A stretch of 44,651 bases of DNA, taken from contig JAJNBB010000015.1 of assembly GCA_021155885.1 (NCBI GenBank), forward strand, positions 1 through 44,651, in the 5' to 3' direction. The position numbers were made by a program, and so were the translations under genes. Shown here one piece after another: positions 8,063-15,292 of the stretch; the first letter of the stretch is position 1, and the number at the start of each line of letters is the position of its first letter. Under the pieces are notes generated by a model that was given only the letters and a program-made list of their open reading frames with translations, made no database searches and was not told the origin of the DNA. The stretch is from Fibrobacteria bacterium (GTDB lineage: Bacteria > Fibrobacterota > Fibrobacteria > UBA11236).

Positions 8063-9609
8063 GTTCGCATCTCCGTTTCCCTTTTCAGAAACCCGCGCCA
8101 GGCGCGCCTAAAATACATCCAGTAGGTAATTCCCGCTCCCAGGAACAGCGCGAGGCTTCCGGCCAGCGGCGGCCGCCACAGCAAAAAAACCAGCGCGGGA
8201 GCCGCGAAGATAGCGGCTTCGATCGCCGTGGAGGCGAAGTACGGGCGCTGGAAGATCCAGGTCTTGAGCCGCCAGCGCAACACGGCCATGCAGAACAGCG
8301 CGCTCAGGAAGTACGAGAGCCCGGTCGCGACGGCGGCGCCTTCCATGCCGTACAGCGGGATCAACAACGTGTTGAACCCGAAGGTGGAGGCGAAGAACAG
8401 GGCTTGCGCCATGGGGATGGCCCAGGTCTTCCCGAGGCCCATGAGAAGCTGGGTGGAAAACCCGAAGGGGGCGATGAGCAGCAGGGAGCCGAGGCTGATC
8501 AGCAAGGTGTAATGCCCCGTGGCGTAGGCCGGCGAAATCAGCCCCAGCAGCTCGCGCCCGAAGAAAAGCGCGGCGAAGAAAACCGGGATCTGGGCCGAGA
8601 GCACGATCCAGGTCACGTGGTTGAATTTTTGCCCGCCCTCGGCCGTCAGCTTTCTCCCCCCGCGCGAGAACACCGACAGCATGATCCCGTCGAAGCTTTG
8701 GCGCACCGATTTCAGGGTGTTCGCGATCATCACGATCACCGAATAGATTTCGACCGCCTGGAGACCGACGAAGCGGCCCAACAGCAGGATGTCCACGCGG
8801 TACGCGAGGCTCATGGCGAAATCGGTGCTGGCGAGCGGCATCGAAAAGCGAACCATGTCCCGGGGAACCTTGGCGCTTCCCGTCCACTCGCGCGGGCTCA
8901 TGGGAAAGGCCCGCAGGAAGTAGAACAGCGAAAGCCCGAATCCCAGCAGGCTCCCGAAGAGATAGGGGACCGCGAGGCCGTAGGCCCGCAACGGGGTGAG
9001 GGAGAGCAGGGCCGCGGGGGCGAGGGTTCCCAGCGGCACGACGATGTTGCGCACGATGGCCTGCGGCAGCAGGCGGCGCTTGTTGAGCAGGGCCTGGAGC
9101 AGCAGCAAGGTGGCCGCCTGAAAGGGAACGGACGCGAGGTAGCAGGCGATGTTGAAGCCGGTGGCGCCCGGGGCGTCGTGGGCGAAGCCGCTCCAGCCGG
9201 GGAGCCATCCCAGCCAATGGGCTCCCGCGAGCAGCGCCAGCAAGATGCTGAGGAGCACCACGAAGTTCATGGCGCGCGAGAACACCCGTATGAAGGCGCC
9301 GTCGCCTTCGCGCTGCGCGTAAATCCACACGACGCCGCGGTCCATGCCCGCCGCGGCGAGCCGCGTCAGCAGCAGCAGGACGGATTCATAGTACTTGAAG
9401 AAGCCCCATTCTCCCCCCGCGTAGAGCTTGGCGCAGAGCAGCACCAGCAGCGGGCCCAGCACCTTGGAGGCGTTGTCCACCAGCATGAAGCGCGAGCCGG
9501 CGTGGATGAAGCTCCGGTCCGCGCGCAGCTGCTCCTGGACGCGCTCGCGCTCCAGGGCCGTTCCGCCGGCGGGGTCCTCCTCGAGGGAAAGGGGGGCCGG
9601 ATCCTTCAA
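8059..9609 (-). CDS. Wzx-like polysaccharide flippase (MOP/MATE superfamily)
   Basis: A roughly 516-residue polytopic membrane protein with about 12-14 hydrophobic segments, starting after a charged cytosolic leader of about 40 residues. The repeated hydrophobic helices with short charged loops, the KVLGPLLVLLCAKLYAGGEWGFFKYYES start and the late VATGLSYFLSALFCMAVL helix fit the polysaccharide-transport branch of the MOP superfamily, which moves undecaprenyl-linked glycan units across the inner membrane. Start choice: TTG at 9609 overlaps the upstream glycosyltransferase stop as TTGA, exactly as the next gene does; an ATG about 45 residues in (FMLVDNASK) is the alternative. The 828-codon open frame that extends further upstream is the shadow of the glycosyltransferase. 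No Wzy polymerase was recognised in the window. Confidence 0.85.
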   Translation of the reverse strand: MKDPAPLSLEEDPAGGTALERERVQEQLRADRSFIHAGSRFMLVDNASKVLGPLLVLLCAKLYAGGEWGFFKYYESVLLLLTRLAAAGMDRGVVWIYAQREGDGAFIRVFSRAMNFVVLLSILLALLAGAHWLGWLPGWSGFAHDAPGATGFNIACYLASVPFQAATLLLLQALLNKRRLLPQAIVRNIVVPLGTLAPAALLSLTPLRAYGLAVPYLFGSLLGFGLSLFYFLRAFPMSPREWTGSAKVPRDMVRFSMPLASTDFAMSLAYRVDILLLGRFVGLQAVEIYSVIVMIANTLKSVRQSFDGIMLSVFSRGGRKLTAEGGQKFNHVTWIVLSAQIPVFFAALFFGRELLGLISPAYATGHYTLLISLGSLLLIAPFGFSTQLLMGLGKTWAIPMAQALFFASTFGFNTLLIPLYGMEGAAVATGLSYFLSALFCMAVLRWRLKTWIFQRPYFASTAIEAAIFAAPALVFLLWRPPLAGSLALFLGAGITYWMYFRRAWRGFLKRETEMRT

Positions 9610-10754
9610 GCGGCGTTCCGTGCGTTCATCAAGGCCAGGTACTTGTCGCCCGTCGCTTCCCAGGTCAGGCCTTCCAGGATGCGCGCGCGCGCGCGGCGTC
9701 CCATGGCCTTCGCTTCTTCGGGATTCCGGAGGAGGCGCAGGAGCGCATCGGCGAGCGCGGGAACGTCCTCCTGCGGCACCAGCAGCCCGGTCTCGCCGTC
9801 GACCACCGCGTCGGCGATCCCGCCGGTGTTCGTCGCCACCGAGGGCACCTCGCAGCCGCCCGCCTCCAGGCACACGATGCCGAAGCCTTCCACGTCGCGG
9901 GGGCCTTGCCGGCTCGGCAGGGCGAAGAGGTCCGCCATGCGGTAGTGCTCCACCATTTCGTCGTCGGCGATCCGGCCCGCGAAGATCACGGCCCGTTCCA
10001 CCCCGAGCTCCAGGGCCAGCGCGCGCAGGGCCTGTTCCTCGGGCCCGCGCCCCCCCAGCAGCAGCCGCGCGTCGGGAAGGCTTTCCAGCACGCGGGACAG
10101 GGCGCGGATCAGCAGGTCGTGGCCCTTGCGGCGGACGAGGCGCGAGATGGCGAGGATGAGGGGAGCGCCGCCCACGCCATAACGGTCGCGCAACCCGCCC
10201 GAGGATCCCGGGCGAAAGCGCATCGGGTCGACGCCGGGATGGATCAGCGCGACGCGGCCGCGCGGCCTTCCGATCCGCCGCAGCATGGCTTCGACCGGCG
10301 TGCTGATCGGGACCGCGACGTCCACGTTCCGGAAGGCCGCGCGGCACAGCAGGCCGTGAAAGGGAATCAGCACGCTGGTGAGGAGTTCGCGGCCGTACGC
10401 GGGGCAAAGGCTGAGATAGCGCCGGGCCGCGCGGGGGACGAGCAGCTGGGGAAGCGAGGACTGCCATTGCGCGAACAGCACGACGTCGTAGCCGCCCCGG
10501 CGCAGGAGGCCCGGCAGCTTGAAGAGAAGCGGAAGGAAAAGCCACGAGGAGTGGATGTTCACGCGCGTGACCTCGACCTCCGGCGGAAGCGGCGAGGGCG
10601 TTCCGGGCGCTCCGGGGCAGAGGACGCGCACGGTGTGGCCGCGCTTGTGAAAATGGGCCGCGAGCTCGAAGATGAAGGACTGGATGCCCCCGGTCACGGG
10701 CGGGAAATCCTGCGTGACGATCAGGATGCGCGAGGCGGACGATGGGGCGGGCAT
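9606..10754 (-). CDS. GT4 family glycosyltransferase (3)
   Basis: A 382-residue GT-B enzyme and first gene of the minus-strand polysaccharide operon. Motifs: RILIVTQDFPPVTGGIQSF at the N-terminus, LIHPGVDPMRF, LAISRLVRRKGHDLLIRAL, and EX7E in DVEGFGIVCLEAGGCEVPS. It resembles the PimB/WcaL-like branch of GT4 in the QDFPPxxGGIQ start. Start is uncertain: ATG at 10754 (MPAPSSAS) or ATG at 10790 (MENNHFTT), the latter with a GAGG about ten bases upstream but overlapping the start of the divergent PAP2 gene by 15 bases. I report the shorter form. The coding sequence has a CG-dinucleotide run near 9675-9690. Confidence 0.88.
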   Translation of the reverse strand: MPAPSSASRILIVTQDFPPVTGGIQSFIFELAAHFHKRGHTVRVLCPGAPGTPSPLPPEVEVTRVNIHSSWLFLPLLFKLPGLLRRGGYDVVLFAQWQSSLPQLLVPRAARRYLSLCPAYGRELLTSVLIPFHGLLCRAAFRNVDVAVPISTPVEAMLRRIGRPRGRVALIHPGVDPMRFRPGSSGGLRDRYGVGGAPLILAISRLVRRKGHDLLIRALSRVLESLPDARLLLGGRGPEEQALRALALELGVERAVIFAGRIADDEMVEHYRMADLFALPSRQGPRDVEGFGIVCLEAGGCEVPSVATNTGGIADAVVDGETGLLVPQEDVPALADALLRLLRNPEEAKAMGRRARARILEGLTWEATGDKYLALMNARNAA

Positions 10755-10775
10755 ATTTACCGCAAAGGTAGTGAA

Positions 10776-11405
10776 ATGGTTATTTTCCATGCCTTGAAAT
10801 CCTCGAACCGGAACAACGCCGCAAGCGGCAAGGGGCGCGCCTCCGGGAAAAAGAAAAGCACTCCCCGACGCAATATTCTGGCGTGGGACCGCCATTGGAT
10901 GCGCCGCTCCGGCAGGATCCGGGTCCCCCTTTGGCTCCATCGCGTGCTGGTGGCTTACGTCCGGTCCGGAGACGGCTGGGGATGGATCGTGGTCGCGTCG
11001 GCCCTCCTGCTCCTTTACCCGGTGGAACGCGCGCTGTGGCTCGTGAGCCAGGCCCTGACCGCGCTGTTTTTCAGCCTGCCGCTTTATTGGGTATTGAAAT
11101 CCACCATTCGCCGCGCCCGGCCCTTCATGCTTTTCAAGTCGGTTCCGGCCCGGGTGCCCCCCCTGGACACTTACAGTTTTCCCTCGGGCCATACGATGAA
11201 CAACATGGCGGTCGCCGCCTGTCTTGCGTTCAACCTTCCCTGGTTTTGGCCTTTGGCCGTGGCGATGCCCCTGGCCCTGGGACTGCTGCGCGTGCTCTAC
11301 GGGGTCCATTTTCTGTCGGATATCGTGGGCGGGGCGGTATTGGGGTTGGCGGTGGCCTTCGCCTCCTACGCCCTGCACGCCTGGGTCACCGGCGTCTTTT
11401 TCTGA
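10776..11405 (+). CDS. PAP2 family phosphatase (lipid or polyprenyl phosphate type)
   Basis: A 209-residue integral membrane phosphatase. The three PAP2 motifs are complete: KSTIRRARP (KX6RP), YSFPSGHT (PSGH) and RVLYGVHFLSD ([SR]xxxxxHxxxD, with R and H in place). Five or six hydrophobic segments follow a basic cytosolic leader of about 50 residues. An AAAGG seven bases before the ATG at 10776 supports the start; residue 43 (MRRSGRIRV) is an alternative. Members dephosphorylate undecaprenyl pyrophosphate, phosphatidic acid or similar lipids. Being divergent from the flippase/glycosyltransferase operon, recycling of the polyprenyl carrier is a reasonable but unproven role. The start region overlaps the promoter region of the glycosyltransferase operon. 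Confidence 0.88.
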   Translation: MVIFHALKSSNRNNAASGKGRASGKKKSTPRRNILAWDRHWMRRSGRIRVPLWLHRVLVAYVRSGDGWGWIVVASALLLLYPVERALWLVSQALTALFFSLPLYWVLKSTIRRARPFMLFKSVPARVPPLDTYSFPSGHTMNNMAVAACLAFNLPWFWPLAVAMPLALGLLRVLYGVHFLSDIVGGAVLGLAVAFASYALHAWVTGVFF

Positions 11406-11447
11406 GAGTCGCGTTTTACCTTCGTTTACTGTATCTTAAAGCCACCC

Positions 11448-12968
11448 ATGAACGGACGTTTCTTGCATAGGGTCCCCATGGTCTTGCTGGCCCTGGGTGC
11501 CTTTCTCACCGTGGACGCGGCCGTCAAAAAAGCCTCTTCCCAGGGCGCGTCCACCAAAACCACCCGTCCGGCCCCGAAGAAGACGGCCCCCGTCAAACAG
11601 CCTCCCCCTCCGCCCCCCGACACGACCCTGTTCGGAAGGCCCATCGCCGACAGCGCCACGGTAGGCGTCCGCATCTACGAGTATATCGCCTACCCGACCC
11701 TTCAGCTCGTCACCTGGCCGGTCCAGAACATCCTGGCCCCCGGCGTCGAGTTGCTGACCTATCCCAGCCAGGAGCCCATCCGCTACTTCCTGGAAGAGAA
11801 CGTCATCGACCGTTCGCTCGAGCTTTTCAGCGCCGGCAAGAATGATCACATACGCCTTTACCCGACCATCAGCCTGGCGTCCGGCACCTCCTCGCGCGTG
11901 GGCGCCGTGCTGCGCGACCAGGCGGTATTCGGCAGGGACCGCGAGAGGCTGGTCTCCTACCTGAACTATTTCGTCAACGGCGATTACAGGTTTCGCGCCT
12001 ACCTGACGGCGAAGGAGCTCGGCGGGACGAATTTCGCCGGCAAGGTCGCTTTCTCCCTGAACCGGGTCAAGAACACCCCGGTGTACGAGCCCGACGTGAA
12101 CCGCCAGTACTTCTACCGGAACAGCTCGGAATCCTACGAGGCGCAGTTGGACCACCCCCTCTGGCTCGGATTTTCCGCGCGGGGAGGCTATGCCCTCACC
12201 AGCATCCGCAACGGCGAGTCGCCCGCGAACACCGGCGTTCTCACCAGCGATTTCTTCGCCGATGAAAACGGGGTCATCAGCGACTCCTCGCGCGGCCTGC
12301 GCGCGTCCTTCATCGACCAGACCTACAAGGCGGGGCTGCTGCGCGACACGCGCAATAACCCCAACATTCCCGTCGACGGCAGCCTGACCGAGCTCGGCGT
12401 GAACTACCACGAGGTGGGCGGGAACCAGGACTTCGTCGAGTGGCGGGCGCGCTACCTGAAATTCTTCAAGCTGGGCGGCGAGCGGTACGAAATCACCGCC
12501 GACGAGGAAAAGAAAAGCGGGGGCTTGAACATGGACGAGTTCATCCGCAAGCTCGAATACCAGAGGCTTCGCCAGCAGTTCTTCTCCCGCAAGGTGGTGG
12601 CGTTCCAGCTCTTCGCGGCGCGCAGCTACGAGCTTCCCGGCAACCGCATGCCCGTGCAGGGCCTCCAGGCCCTCGGCAACGGCACGCCGCTGCGCGCCTA
12701 CCCGGGCTCGCGTTTCCGCAACTACGGGGTCGTGGCGGGCACCATGGAGTACCGCTTCCCCATCCTGCGCATCATGGACGGCACGCTGTTCAACGAATAC
12801 GGCATGTTCGGCAAGGCGCTGGACGAGCCCGACATGGACAATCTCCGCAACTCGTGGGGTTTCGGCGTCCGGGTGCGGCGTCCCGACATGTTCCTGTTCC
12901 GCGTCGAGCTGGCCTTTCACGGGTTCAGCGGGATGGCCATCAACGCCACCGCCGACGCGCCTTTTTGA
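11448..12968 (+). CDS. Omp85/BamA-like outer-membrane barrel without visible POTRA domains
   Basis: A 506-residue exported protein. Residues 1-24 form a signal peptide (FLHRVPMVLLALGAFLTVDA), followed by a lysine/proline-rich linker (KKTAPVKQPPPPPPDTTLFG, about 45-65). From about residue 120 alternating amphipathic strands run to a terminal Phe. Barrel features of the bacterial surface antigen (Omp85) family appear near the C-terminus: GNGTPLRAYPGSRFRNYGVV, MEYRFPI, and NSWGFGVRVRRP before the last strand. The roughly 55 residues between linker and barrel are too short for POTRA repeats, unlike BamA, TamA or TpsB. It could be a noNterm-type Omp85 insertase, a lipase-associated barrel, or a porin. 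It is 42 bases after the PAP2 gene and ends at a bidirectional terminator. Confidence 0.7.
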   Translation: MNGRFLHRVPMVLLALGAFLTVDAAVKKASSQGASTKTTRPAPKKTAPVKQPPPPPPDTTLFGRPIADSATVGVRIYEYIAYPTLQLVTWPVQNILAPGVELLTYPSQEPIRYFLEENVIDRSLELFSAGKNDHIRLYPTISLASGTSSRVGAVLRDQAVFGRDRERLVSYLNYFVNGDYRFRAYLTAKELGGTNFAGKVAFSLNRVKNTPVYEPDVNRQYFYRNSSESYEAQLDHPLWLGFSARGGYALTSIRNGESPANTGVLTSDFFADENGVISDSSRGLRASFIDQTYKAGLLRDTRNNPNIPVDGSLTELGVNYHEVGGNQDFVEWRARYLKFFKLGGERYEITADEEKKSGGLNMDEFIRKLEYQRLRQQFFSRKVVAFQLFAARSYELPGNRMPVQGLQALGNGTPLRAYPGSRFRNYGVVAGTMEYRFPILRIMDGTLFNEYGMFGKALDEPDMDNLRNSWGFGVRVRRPDMFLFRVELAFHGFSGMAINATADAPF

Positions 12969-12986
12969 TTTGGGCGGATCGATGGT

Positions 12987-13013
12987 GTAGGGGCGGGGTC
13001 ACCCCGCCCCTAC
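12987..13013. repeat. Perfect GC-rich palindrome with TAGGGGC ends
   Basis: A 27-base element made of two perfectly complementary 13-base arms (GTAGGGGCGGGGT and its complement) around a single C. It follows the Omp85 gene. It shares its GTAGGGGC end with the elements at 13045-13068 and 21781-21839, suggesting a REP-like dispersed family rather than a terminator, as no T tract follows. Confidence 0.75.
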
Positions 13014-13044
13014 ATTCGCGATGAAATCAAAACGGCGCGTCGGT

Positions 13045-13068
13045 AGGGGCAAATAATTATTTGCCCCT
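13045..13068. repeat. Perfect AT-centred palindrome, TAGGGGCAAAT family
   Basis: A 24-base perfect palindrome with the half-site AGGGGCAAATAA. The same half-site ends reappear at 21781 and 21839 in an element with a longer centre. It lies 32 bases from the GC-rich palindrome with the same terminal GTAGGGGC. Confidence 0.75.
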
Positions 13069-13072
13069 GCAA

Positions 13073-13109
13073 ACAAAAACCCCGCCTGTTTTGCAGACGG
13101 GGTTTTTGT
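13073..13109. terminator. Bidirectional intrinsic terminator
   Basis: The stem pairs ACAAAAACCCCG (13073-13084) with its complement (13098-13109), plus an inner CTG/CAG across one mismatch and a TTTTG loop. A-rich and T-rich ends give a U tract on both strands, so it can end the Omp85 transcript and the convergent sigma-factor transcript. Confidence 0.85.
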
Positions 13110-13126
13110 TGCGGTGGCGTTCCGGA

Positions 13127-13939
13127 TCAGGTCCCGAGGGCCTGCAGATAGCCTTCGTATTTTTCGCGCAGGACGTCCTTGTTCTTGTTGCGGCGGATGC
13201 GGCGCAGAGCCTGGTCGCGCAGCTGGCGGACGCGCTCGTGGGAGATGTTCAGCGTCTCGCCCACCTCGCGCAGCGTCTGCGGCGCTTCGTGGTTGATGCC
13301 GAACAGGCCCTTGATGACCTGCGCCTCGCGCTCGGGCAGCTCGGAGAGCAGGTCCTTGGCGAGGTGCTCGACGGCCTGGATCTCGGCCTCGGACTCGGGA
13401 TTCACGGCCTTCTCGTCGGCGAGGACTTCCTGGTAGGTCGTCTTCGTGTCGGTCTTGAGCGGCGCGTCGAAGCTGATGCCGGCCTCGCCGAGCTGGATCA
13501 GCTCGCGGATGTCGTCCGACAGCTCCTTGCCCTTGGACTTTTCCTTGAGCGCCTTGCGCACGCGCAAGTGCTGGTTGGCCGGCAGGCGGATCAGCGAGCC
13601 CTGCTCGTTGATGGCGCGGGTGATGTAGGCCTTGATCCACCATACCGCGTAGGAGATGAACTTGAGGCCGCGCGAGTGGTCGAAGCTTTCGATGGCGCGG
13701 ATCAGGCCCATGGCCCCTTCGCTGACGAGGTCGGGCAGGGGGATGGGGCAGCCGCGATACTGGAGGGCGACTTTCAGCACGAAACGCATGTTCGCGGAAA
13801 CCAGCTTCTCGCGCGCGGCGCGATTCCCCTCGCGGCACAGCTGGAAAAGCCTGTGCTCGTCCTTCCGGTCGATGGGGCTGGTTTTGCGGATATCCTCGAG
13901 ATATCGCTTGAGTGTTTCGTCTGTGGTATCGAAGGTCAT
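13127..13939 (-). CDS. RNA polymerase sigma-70 factor, alternative type
   Basis: A 270-residue sigma factor with region 1.2 (ETLKRYLEDIRKTSPI), region 2 (LVSANMRFVLKVALQY, PLPDLVSEGAMGLIRAIESF, FISYAVWWIKAYITRAI), region 3 and region 4 (LPEREAQVIKGLFGI, TLREVGETLNISHERVRQLRDQALRRI). Region 2.4 reads WWIKAYITRAI rather than the WWIRQ of primary sigmas, closer to RpoH/RpoS-type factors, so I class it as an alternative sigma. The ATG at 13939 is preceded by GGAAAT; an upstream extension of 14 codons (MASKQASW) is possible but unconserved. It lies about 2.7 kb from a second, primary-like sigma. Its leader of about 100 bases begins near a TATATT box. It is convergent with the Omp85 gene through the shared terminator. 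Confidence 0.9.
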   Translation of the reverse strand: MTFDTTDETLKRYLEDIRKTSPIDRKDEHRLFQLCREGNRAAREKLVSANMRFVLKVALQYRGCPIPLPDLVSEGAMGLIRAIESFDHSRGLKFISYAVWWIKAYITRAINEQGSLIRLPANQHLRVRKALKEKSKGKELSDDIRELIQLGEAGISFDAPLKTDTKTTYQEVLADEKAVNPESEAEIQAVEHLAKDLLSELPEREAQVIKGLFGINHEAPQTLREVGETLNISHERVRQLRDQALRRIRRNKNKDVLREKYEGYLQALGT

Positions 13940-14036
13940 TTTTAGTATTTCCGCTTCCCAGGAGGCTTGCTTACTTGCCAAAACACTGGTAAAATCAGCA
14001 AGAAACGTACCCGAAGGTCAGCAACGGAGATACGGA

Positions 14037-14042
14037 AATATA
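14037..14042 (-). promoter_or_regulatory. Candidate -10 box for the sigma-factor gene
   Basis: TATATT on the minus strand within GGCTATATTTCCG, about 98 bases upstream of the sigma-factor ATG. The surrounding 13940-14186 gap is AT-rich by local standards and holds no gene. It also carries a small palindrome, CTAAATT...AATTTAG, at 14067-14086, just upstream of the presumed promoter and a possible operator. Confidence 0.4.
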
Positions 14043-14186
14043 GCCAATCCGGTCACGTAATTCCACCTAAATTGTCATTAATTTAGCGAGCGAATTAGGA
14101 GTGTTTTGACGTTATGTCCTGAAATGGGACAAAATGAACGCCGAGGGAGCCGCTTTGAAACGTGTCCCGGCCGCGGGGCTTCGGGT

Positions 14187-15134
14187 TCACGTCTCTTCTT
14201 CGAGCGATTCTCCATCCGGTTCGGTGTCCCCGGAGGCCTCTTCATCCTCCCCGGCGCGGGCGGGGGGTATCATGCCGGGTACGGGGCCCAGCCGGGCGAA
14301 CAGCGCGGCGAAGCTTTCTACCGACAGGTCCTCGGCGCGGCTGTCGGGGCGCAGCCCCAGGGCCTCGAGTTCGCCCATGGTCTTCTTTTTGCCGTAAAAC
14401 GACTCGAAGACATTCGACAGCATCTTGCGGCGCTGCGAAAAGGCGAGGTCGACGAAGGGCTTGAAGAGCGGGTCGGCGCAAATGGGCGCCTCGCGCGGCG
14501 TGAGGCGCAGCGTGGCGGAGGCCACCTTCGGCCGCGGGCGGAAGGCCTCGGGAGACACCTTGAGAAGCATCTCGGCCGTGGCCCAGTTCTGCGTCATCAC
14601 CGTGAGAAAGCTGAAGTCGCGGGAATGGGGGCTGGCGCACAGCCGCTTGGCGACCTCGAACTGCACCATGATCTGGAGCGAAAGCGCGTTGTGCAAATGC
14701 GGCAGCAGGCGCAGCAGAATGGGCGCGGCGCGATTATAGGGCAGGTTGCCCACGATCAGGGCCTTTTGGCCGGGCTCGGGAGCGCGCGCGGTGAAGATGT
14801 CGGCCCAGTCCGCCTGGGTGGCATCGCCCTCGATGACGTCCAGGTTTCCCCATTCGGGGTGATTGTTCAGGTGCTCCACCCACTTCGGGTCGATTTCGAG
14901 CGCGGTGAGCTTGCGGCAGCGCGGCGCCAGGCGGCGCGTCAGGGCCCCCTGCCCGGGGCCGATCTCGATGACCCAGTCCGACGGGTTCGACGGCACATCC
15001 TCGACGATGGCGCGGATCACGCTTTCGTCCACCAGAAAGTTCTGCCCGAATTTCCAGCGGGTCTGCCGGTCGTCGTCGGGACGGGGAGCGGAGGGGTTGC
15101 GGTGCGTGAACTTGTGCGGCTTGGGGCGTTTCAT
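14187..15134 (-). CDS. rsmA: 16S rRNA (adenine-1518/1519-N6) dimethyltransferase
   Basis: S-adenosylmethionine-dependent dimethylation of two adjacent adenines in the 3' hairpin of 16S rRNA during 30S maturation. The 315-residue protein has the KsgA signature set: WKFGQNFLVDESVI, the SAM motif IEIGPGQGALTRRLA, acidic post-motifs LTALEIDPKWV and VIEGDATQADW, and the catalytic NLPYN. The C-terminal domain has FRPRPKV and FSQRRKMLSNV. An unusual acidic tail of about 25 residues (GEDEEASGDTEPDGESLEEE) follows the conserved fold. The ATG at 15134 gives a basic leader MKRPKPHKF. The 5' leader contains a 54-base heptad repeat. It is divergent from mrp. Confidence 0.95.
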   Translation of the reverse strand: MKRPKPHKFTHRNPSAPRPDDDRQTRWKFGQNFLVDESVIRAIVEDVPSNPSDWVIEIGPGQGALTRRLAPRCRKLTALEIDPKWVEHLNNHPEWGNLDVIEGDATQADWADIFTARAPEPGQKALIVGNLPYNRAAPILLRLLPHLHNALSLQIMVQFEVAKRLCASPHSRDFSFLTVMTQNWATAEMLLKVSPEAFRPRPKVASATLRLTPREAPICADPLFKPFVDLAFSQRRKMLSNVFESFYGKKKTMGELEALGLRPDSRAEDLSVESFAALFARLGPVPGMIPPARAGEDEEASGDTEPDGESLEEET

Positions 15135-15142
15135 GGATGAAA

Positions 15143-15261
15143 GGTAACAGGTGACAGGGCACAGGGAACAGGTAGCGAACAGCGAACAGCGGACAGTCAA
15201 TGCGCTTCATGGTGGATTTGCGCGTTCTTTTTAAGCTGTTCGCTGTTCGCTGTCGGCTACC
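15143..15261. repeat. Heptad-periodic inverted repeat between rsmA and mrp
   Basis: The left arm (15143-15196) is seven consecutive 7-base words plus a partial one: GGTAACA, GGTGACA, GGGCACA, GGGAACA, GGTAGCG, AACAGCG, AACAGCG, GACAG. The right arm (15236-15261) reads CTGTTCG, CTGTTCG, CTGTCGG, CTACC, nearly the complement of the inner left arm. It occupies the rsmA leader and reaches the mrp -10 box. Related 7-base-period elements lie at 26330-26440, 27017-27050 and 32802-32886. Confidence 0.8.
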
Positions 15262-15267
15262 TATATT
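15262..15267 (+). promoter_or_regulatory. Candidate -10 box for mrp
   Basis: TATATT in CTATATTTTC, directly adjoining the right arm of the heptad repeat and 25 bases before the mrp ATG. No TTGACA-like -35; at that position the heptad repeat itself supplies TTCGC words. Confidence 0.4.
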
Positions 15268-15292
15268 TTCAACCTCCCAACCGCTGAGATCC

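Noticed and set aside
9610-10545. N-terminal extension of the flippase frame
   Set aside because: Runs through the glycosyltransferase coding sequence in another frame, Arg/Pro-rich, unrelated to flippases.
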